Origin: Phytophthora colocasiae
Taxonomy: Eukaryota; Oomycota; Peronosporomycetes; Peronosporales; Peronosporaceae
Direction of reading: 5' to 3'
Assembly: GCA_018806915.1 (NCBI GenBank)
Contig: JAGKQI010000021.1
Span: 682,001-746,000, forward strand
DNA length: 64,000 nucleotides
Part shown: piece by piece, positions 56,601 through 64,000 of the stretch
How the letters are laid out: each line of letters opens with the position of its first letter
Numbering within the stretch: the first letter of the stretch is position 1
Position numbers and translations under genes: made by a program
Notes under the pieces: model-generated
Databases searched by the model: none
Seen by the model: the letters and a program-made list of their open reading frames with translations, nothing else
What the model was told of the DNA's origin: nothing

Positions 56601-59600
56601 AGTGATTTGTATGTAGCATGCGTTTCGTAGTTTAATGTGTATAAAAAGGACATATGTGCATGGTCATTTATCGATAGCCACATCTCACCACATCGTCCTC
56701 TGATGGACCTGGAATTTCGCGAGAGTGCTCTTGGCCGCACTGCCTTTATTAGAGAGTATATACATCTGTTTTAGCATCACTTTATAGCCAATCAGTGGCC
56801 TTTATAAAGCAGAATGCTGGTAAAGCCTACACAACCAGTGAAACTGTGTGTGCGCCTATATGCGACGAAGCGACAAGCGTCTATCTGGTTGCACGATGCC
56901 ACCAACATATGGGAAGTGACCAATGGGCATGCAGATGTGTACTATACTGAATTCAAGTGAACAGCAGCTCGCCACGTGCCCCCAGCTTCTCGCCCGCGCC
57001 TGGGTGTCTATCCACAACCTTTACATAGACGGGACGACGTGCTTTTGAGGCTAGGGGACCTGCCGCCGCCGCCAATCGATCCGTCTCGATCTGTAGATGT
57101 GTTTTGCACTGCGAGTTGCTCGATAACGCCAAGTTTTGAGCCCACAGCGCCGTCTAGAAGGTAGACAAGCGTCGCTCGAATGCTATATATTTGATCTCGG
57201 CGATAGATATCTATCGCCAGGGTTTTCGGGCGCATTTCCGCCCCTTAGTTTAGGCATCGCGGGCGCACTTTTCCCTCCATCGAAGGGTCCAGAAAACCCA
57301 AAACGTAATATTCGGTACCTCTGAAAATTAACTTTGGGCGTTTCCGCGCCCTGGACAGATGCAAGAATACACACATTTCGGCCTATAGCGAAGCCAAAAG
57401 TCGTTGTTTCCAAAAAAAAAAAAAAGACACACATCAGTGATTTGTATGTAGCATGCGTTTCGTAGTTTAATGTGTATAAAAAGGACATATGTGCATGGTC
57501 ATTTATCGATAGCCACATCTCACCACATCGTCCTCTAATGGACCTGGAATTTCGCGAGGGTGCACTCTTGGCCGCACTGCCTTTATTAGAGAGTATATAC
57601 ATCTGTTTTAGCATCACTTTATAGCCAATCAGTGGCCTTTATAAAGCAGAATGCTGGTAAAGCCTACACAACCAGTGAAACTGTGTGTGCGCCTATATGC
57701 GACGAAGCGACAAGCGTCTATCTGGTTGCACGATGCCACCAACATATGGGAAGTGACCAATGGGCATGCAGATGTGTACTATACTGAATTCAAGTGAACA
57801 GCAGCTCGCCACGTGCCCCCAGCTTCTCGCCCGCGCCTGGGTGTCTATCCACAACCTTTACATAGACGGGACGACGTGCTTTTGAGGCTAGGGGACCTGC
57901 CGCCGCCGCCAATCGATCCGTCTCGATCTGTAGATGTGTTTTGCACTGCGAGTTGCTCGATAACGCCAAGTTTTGAGCCCACAGCGCCGTCTAGAAGGTA
58001 GACAAGCGTCGCTCGAATGCTATATATTTGATCTCGGCGATAGATATCTATCGCCAGGGTTTTCGGGCGCATTTCCGCCCCTTAGTTTAGGCATCGCGGG
58101 CGCACTTTTCCCTCCATCGAAGGGTCCAGAAAACCCAAAACGTAATATTCGGTACCTCTGAAAATTAACTTTGGGCGTTTCCGCGCCCTGGACAGATGCA
58201 AGAATACACACATTTCGGCCTATAGCGAAGCCAAAAGTCGTTGTTTCCAAAAAAAAAAAAAAGACACACATCAGTGATTTGTATGTAGCATGCGTTTCGT
58301 AGTTTAATGTGTATAAAAAGGACATATGTGCATGGTCATTTATCGATAGCCACATCTCACCACATCGTCCTCTGATGGACCTGGAATTTCGCGAGAGTGC
58401 TCTTGGCCGCACTGCCTTTATTAGAGAGTATATACATCTGTTTTAGCATCACTTTATAGCCAATCAGTGGCCTTTATAAAGCAGAATGCTGGTAAAGCCT
58501 ACACAACCAGTGAAACTGTGTGTGCGCCTATATGCGACGAAGCGACAAGCGTCTATCTGGTTGCACGATGCCACCAACATATGGGAAGTGACCAATGGGC
58601 ATGCAGATGTGTACTATACTGAATTCAAGTGAACAGCAGCTCGCCACGTGCCCCAGCTTCTCGCCCGCGCCTGGGTGTCTATCCACAACCTTTACATAGA
58701 CGGGACGACGTGCTTGAGGCTAGGGGACCTGCCGCCGCCGCCAATCGATCCGTCTCGATCTGTAGATGTGTTTTGCACTGCGAGTTGCTCGATAACGCCA
58801 AGTTTTGAGCCCACAGCGCCGTCTAGAAGGTAGACAAGCGTCGCTCGAATGCTATATATTTGATCTCGGCGATAGATATCTATCGCCAGGGTTTTCGGGC
58901 GCATTTCCGCCCCTTAGTTTAGGCATCGCGGGCGCACTTTTCCCTCCATCGAAGGGTCCAGAAAACCCAAAACGTAATATTCGGTACCTCTGAAAATTAA
59001 CTTTGGGCGTTTCCGCGCCCTGGACAGATGCAAGAATACACACATTTCGGCCTATAGCGAAGCCAAAAGTCGTTGTTTCCAAAAAAAAAAAAAAGACACA
59101 CATCAGTGATTTGTATGTAGCATGCGTTTCGTAGTTTAATGTGTATAAAAAGGACATATGTGCATGGTCATTTATCGATAGCCACATCTCACCACATCGT
59201 CCTCTAATGGACCTGGAATTTCGCGAGGGTGCTCTTGGCCGCACTGCCTTTATTAGAGAGTATATACATCTGTTTTAGCATCACTTTATAGCCAATCAGT
59301 GGCCTTTATAAAGCAGAATGCTGGTAAAGCCTACACAACCAGTGAAACTGTGTGTGCGCCTATATGCGACGAAGCGACAAGCGTCTATCTGGTTGCACGA
59401 TGCCACCAACATATGGGAAGTGACCAATGGGCATGCAGATGTGTACTATACTGAATTCAAGTGAACAGCAGCTCGCCACGTGCCCCCAGCTTCTCGCCCG
59501 CGCCTGGGTGTCTATCCACAACCTTTACATAGACGGGACGACGTGCTTTTGAGGCTAGGGGACCTGCCGCCGCCGCCAATCGATCCGTCTCGATCTGTAG

Positions 59601-62600
59601 ATGTGTTTTGCACTGCGAGTTGCTCGATAACGCCAAGTTTTGAGCCCACAGCGCCGTCTAGAAGGTAGACAAGCGTCGCTCGAATGCTATATATTTGATC
59701 TCGGCGATAGATATCTATCGCCAGGGTTTTCGGGCGCATTTCCGCCCCTTAGTTTAGGCATCGCGGGCGCACTTTTCCCTCCATCGAAGGGTCCAGAAAA
59801 CCCAAAACGTAATATTCGGTACCTCTGAAAATTAACTTTGGGCGTTTCCGCGCCCTGGACAGATGCAAGAATACACACATTTCGGCCTATAGCGAAGCCA
59901 AAAGTCGTTGTTTCCAAAAAAAAAAAAGACACACATCAGTGATTTGTATGTAGCATGCGTTTCGTAGTTTAATGTGTATAAAAAGGACATATGTGCATGG
60001 TCATTTATCGATAGCCACATCTCACCACATCGTCCTCTAATGGACCTGGAATTTCGCGAGGGTGCACTCTTGGCCGCACTGCCTTTATTAGAGAGTATAT
60101 ACATCTGTTTTAGCATCACTTTATAGCCAATCAGTGGCCTTTATAAAGCAGAATGCTGGTAAAGCCTACACAACCAGTGAAACTGTGTGTGCGCCTATAT
60201 GCGACGAAGCGACAAGCGTCTATCTGGTTGCACGATGCCACCAACATATGGGAAGTGACCAATGGGCATGCAGATGTGTACTATACTGAATTCAAGTGAA
60301 CAGCAGCTCGCCACGTGCCCCCAGCTTCTCGCCCGCGCCTGGGTGTCTATCCACAACCTTTACATAGACGGGACGACGTGCTTTTGAGGCTAGGGGACCT
60401 GCCGCCGCCGCCAATCGATCCGTCTCGATCTGTAGATGTGTTTTGCACTGCGAGTTGCTCGATAACGCCAAGTTTTGAGCCCACAGCGCCGTCTAGAAGG
60501 TAGACAAGCGTCGCTCGAATGCTATATATTTGATCTCGGCGATAGATATCTATCGCCAGGGTTTTCGGGCGCATTTCCGCCCCTTAGTTTAGGCATCGCG
60601 GGCGCACTTTTCCCTCCATCGAAGGGTCCAGAAAACCCAAAACGTAATATTCGGTACCTCTGAAAATTAACTTTGGGCGTTTCCGCGCCCTGGACAGATG
60701 CAAGAATACACACATTTCGGCCTATAGCGAAACCAAAAGTCGTTGTTTCAAAAAAAAAAAAGACACACATCAGTGATTTGTATGTAGCATGCGTTTCGTA
60801 GTTTAATGTGTATAAAAGGACATATGTGCATGGTCATTTATCGATAGCCACATCTCACCACATCGTCCTCTAATGGACCTGGAATTTCGCGAGGGTGCAC
60901 TCTTGGCCGCACTGCCTTTATTAGAGAGTATATACATCTGTTTTAGCATCACTTTATAGCCAATCAGTGGCCTTTATAAAGCAGAATGCTGGTAAAGCCT
61001 ACACAACCAGTGAAACTGTGTGTGCGCCTATATGCGACGAAGCGACAAGCGTCTATCTGGTTGCACGATGCCACCAACATATGGGAAGTGACCAATGGGC
61101 ATGCAGATGTGTACTATACTGAATTCAAGTGAACAGCAGCTCGCCACGTGCCCCCAGCTTCTCGCCCGCGCCTGGGTGTCTATCCACAACCTTTACATAG
61201 ACGGGACGACGTGCTTTTGAGGCTAGGGGACCTGCCGCCGCCGCCAATCGATCCGTCTCGATCTGTAGATGTGTTTTGCACTGCGAGTTGCTCGATAACG
61301 CCAAGTTTTGAGCCCACAGCGCCGTCTAGAAGGTAGACAAGCGTCGCTCGAATGCTATATATTTGATCTCGGCGATAGATATCTATCGCCAGGGTTTTCG
61401 GGCGCATTTCCGCCCCTTAGTTTAGGCATCGCGGGCGCACTTTTCCCTCCATCGAAGGGTCCAGAAAACCCAAAACGTAATATTCGGTACCTCTGAAAAT
61501 TAACTTTGGGCGTTTCCGCGCCCTGGACAGATGCAAGAATACACACATTTCGGCCTATAGCGAAACCAAACGTCGTTGTTTCCAAAAAAAAAAAAAAGAC
61601 ACACATCAGTGATTTGTATGTAGCATGCGTTTCGTAGTTTAATGTGTATAAACATGACATATGTGCATGGTCATTTATCGATAGCCACATCTCACCACAT
61701 CGTCCTCTAATGGACCTGGAATTTCGCGAGGGTGCACTCTTGGCCGCACTGCCTTTATTAGAGAGTATATACATCTGTTTTAGCATCACTTTATAGCCAA
61801 TCAGTGGCCTTTATAAAGCAGAATGCTGGTAAAGCCTACACAACCAGTGAAACTGTGTGTGCGCCTATATGCGACGAAGCGACAAGCGTCTATCTGGTTG
61901 CACGATGCCACCAACATATGGGAAGTGACCAATGGGCATGCAGATGTGTACTATACTGAATTCAAGTGAACAGCAGCTCGCCACGTGCCCCCAGCTTCTC
62001 GCCCGCGCCTGGGTGTCTATCCACAACCTTTACATAGACGGGACGACGTGCTTTTGAGGCTAGGGGACCTGCCGCCGCCGCCAATCGATCCGTCTCGATC
62101 TGTAGATGTGTTTTGCACTGCGAGTTGCTCGATAACGCCAAGTTTTGAGCCCACAGCGCCGTCTAGAAGGTAGACAAGCGTCGCTCGAATGCTATATATT
62201 TGATCTCGGCGATAGATATCTATCGCCAGGGTTTTCGGGCGCATTTCCGCCCCTTAGTTTAGGCATCGCGGGCGCACTTTTCCCTCCATCGAAGGGTCCA
62301 GAAAACCCAAAACGTAATATTCGGTACCTCTGAAAATTAACTTTGGGCGTTTCCGCGCCCTGGACAGATGCAAGAATACACACATTTCGGCCTATAGCGA
62401 AACCAAAAGTCGTTGTTTCCAAAAAAAAAAAAAGACACACATCAGTGATTTGTATGTAGCATGCGTTTCGTAGTTTAATGTGTATAAAAAGGACATATGT
62501 GCATGGTCATTTATCGATAGCCACATCTCACCGCATCGTCCTCTAATGGACCTGGAATTTCGCGAGGGTGCTCTTGGCCGCACTGCCTTTATTAGAGAGT

Positions 62601-64000
62601 ATATACATCTGTTTTAGCATCACTTTATAGCCAATCAGTGGCCTTTATAAAGCAGAATGCTGGTAAAGCCTACACAACCAGTGAAACTGTGTGTGCGCCT
62701 ATATGCGACGAAGCGACAAGCGTCTATCTGGTTGCACGATGCCACCAACATATGGGAAGTGACCAATGGGCATGCAGATGTGTACTATACTGAATTCAAG
62801 TGAACAGCAGCTCGCCACGTGCCCCATGGTTCTCGCCCGCGCCTGGGTGTCTATCCACAACCTTTACATAGACGGGACGACGTGCTTTTGAGGCTAGGGG
62901 ACCTGCCGCCGCCGCCAATCGATCCGTCTCGATCTGTAGATGTGTTTTGCACTGCGAGTTGCTCGATAACGCCAAGTTTTGAGCCCACAGCGCCGTCTAG
63001 AAGGTAGACAAGCGTCGCTCGAATGCTATATATTTGATCTCGGCGATAGATATCTATCGCCAGGGTTTTCGGGCGCATTTCCGCCCCTTAGTTTAGGCAT
63101 CGCGGGCGCACTTTTCCCTCCATCGAAGGGTCCAGAAAACCCAAAACGTAATATTCGGTACCTCTGAAAATTAACTTTGGGCGTTTCCGCGCCCTGGACA
63201 GATGCAAGAATACACACATTTCGGCCTATAGCGAAACCAAAAGTCGTTGTTTCCAAAAAAAAAAGACACACATCAGTGATTTGTATGTAGCATGCGTTTC
63301 GTAGTTTAATGTGTATAAAAGGACATATGTGCATGGTCATTTATCGATAGCCACATCTCACCGCATCGTCCTCTAATGGACCTGGAATTTCGCGAGGGTG
63401 CTCTTGGCCGCACTGCCTTTATTAGAGAGTATATACATCTGTTTTAGCATCACTTTATAGCCAATCAGTGGCCTTTATAAAGCAGAATGCTGGTAAAGCC
63501 TACACAACCAGTGAAACTGTGTGTGCGCCTATATGCGACGAAGCGACAAGCGTCTATCTGGTTGCACGATGCCACCAACATATGGGAAGTGACCAATGGG
63601 CATGCAGATGTGTACTATACTGAATTCAAGTGAACAGCAGCTCGCCACGTGCCCCCAGCTTCTCGCCCGCGCCTGGGTGTCTATCCACAACCTTTACATA
63701 GACGGGACGACGTGCTTTTGAGGCTAGGGGACCTGCCGCCGCCGCCAATCGATCCGTCTCGATCTGTAGATGTGTTTTGCACTGCGAGTTGCTCGATAAC
63801 GCCAAGTTTTGAGCCCACAGCGCCGTCTAGAAGGTAGACAAGCGTCGCTCGAATGCTATATATTTGATCTCGGCGATAGATATCTATCGCCAGGGTTTCG
63901 GGCGCATTTCCGCCCCTTAGTTTAGGCATCGCGGGCGCACTTTTCCCTCCATCGAAGGGTCCAGAAAACCCAAAACGTAATATTCGGTACCTCTGAAAAT

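Larger units (their letters stand above)
32184..64000. repeat. Satellite array: 38 units of about 833 bp plus a partial unit
   Basis: Head-to-tail array reaching the window's right edge. Starts of units, at CTATATATTTGATC: 32184, 33017, 33848, 34678, 35509, 36341, 37174, 38011, 38844, 39676, 40511, 41350, 42184, 43013, 43839, 44673, 45500, 46336, 47164, 47992, 48829, 49661, 50496, 51331, 52160, 52997, 53834, 54673, 55511, 56347, 57183, 58020, 58852, 59687, 60522, 61355, 62192, 63026, 63856. Lengths are 826-839; most variation comes from one poly-A tract (about 7-16 A), a GAGAGTGCT/GAGGGTGCACT indel, CCCC/CCCCC and the A-run in GTATAAAAA. No conserved reading frame: small frames of 60-90 codons mostly rely on non-ATG starts and shift with these indels. 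No 5S, tRNA or spliceosomal RNA signature was recognised. Function unknown. Confidence 0.97.

Noticed and set aside
32810..63837. Repeated small frames of 60-144 codons in the satellite
   Set aside because: They mostly begin at TTG, GTG or CTG, exist on both strands, and change length with homopolymer and two-base indels between units. There is no codon-level constraint or known domain.
32184..64000. CRISPR array
   Set aside because: The repeat fills the whole period; there are no short repeats separated by unique spacers, and the context is eukaryotic.

Overview
This window looks like a eukaryotic, repeat-rich, intron-poor genome, most probably an oomycete of the Phytophthora group. The evidence is three intronless amino acid/auxin-permease (AAAP) genes with oomycete-style initiator sequences, degraded Copia, Gypsy and Mutator-like elements of the kind common in Phytophthora, a broken ABCA-type transporter, and TTTAGGG-like sequence at a repeat boundary. 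The genus is an inference. No tRNA, rRNA, CRISPR or bacterial operon structure was seen. Layout: (1) 1-6.85 kb is the only clearly intact gene region. It holds one AAAP permease (613-2091, +) and two almost identical paralogues (2264-3754, -; 5233-6723, +) forming a 1.64-kb-armed inverted duplication around a 1.17-kb spacer that contains two abutting perfect hairpins. (2) 6.9-15.5 kb is a graveyard: a Copia remnant (gag, protease, integrase) cut at 9.41 kb by a Gypsy-type remnant (short LTR, PBS-like site, gag, protease), then degenerate short repeats, an LTR-like block with TGTAAT/ATTACA ends, and a minus-strand ABCA transporter pseudogene with two in-frame stops and a frameshift. (3) 15.5-30.75 kb is a layered rearrangement. 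A C2H2 zinc-finger gene (one frameshift, one stop) lies upstream of a Copia retrotransposon with 203-bp LTRs. A block running from inside the zinc-finger gene to inside the Copia gag is present three times in tandem, joined by an identical junction carrying a 31-bp templated filler. The first block was later hit by a Mutator-like element (104-bp perfect TIRs, 9-bp target duplication), and that element was itself hit by a 1,385-bp LTR-like insertion. The full-length Copia is dead: two of its three reverse-transcriptase catalytic aspartates are replaced and it has a frameshift before RNase H. (4) 30.75-32.18 kb is AT-rich sequence with diverged direct repeats, ending in seven copies of a 13-mer that contains a telomere-like TAGGGTTT. 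(5) 32.18 kb to the end of the window is one head-to-tail satellite array: 38 complete units of 826-839 bp plus a partial one, nearly identical, running off the right edge. It does not look protein-coding, but each unit keeps a 20-bp perfect palindrome, two matching small hairpins and a CCAAT box between two opposed TATA-like boxes. The AAAP genes would act at cell membranes in amino-acid uptake; everything to their right is mobile or repetitive DNA and need not cooperate with them.
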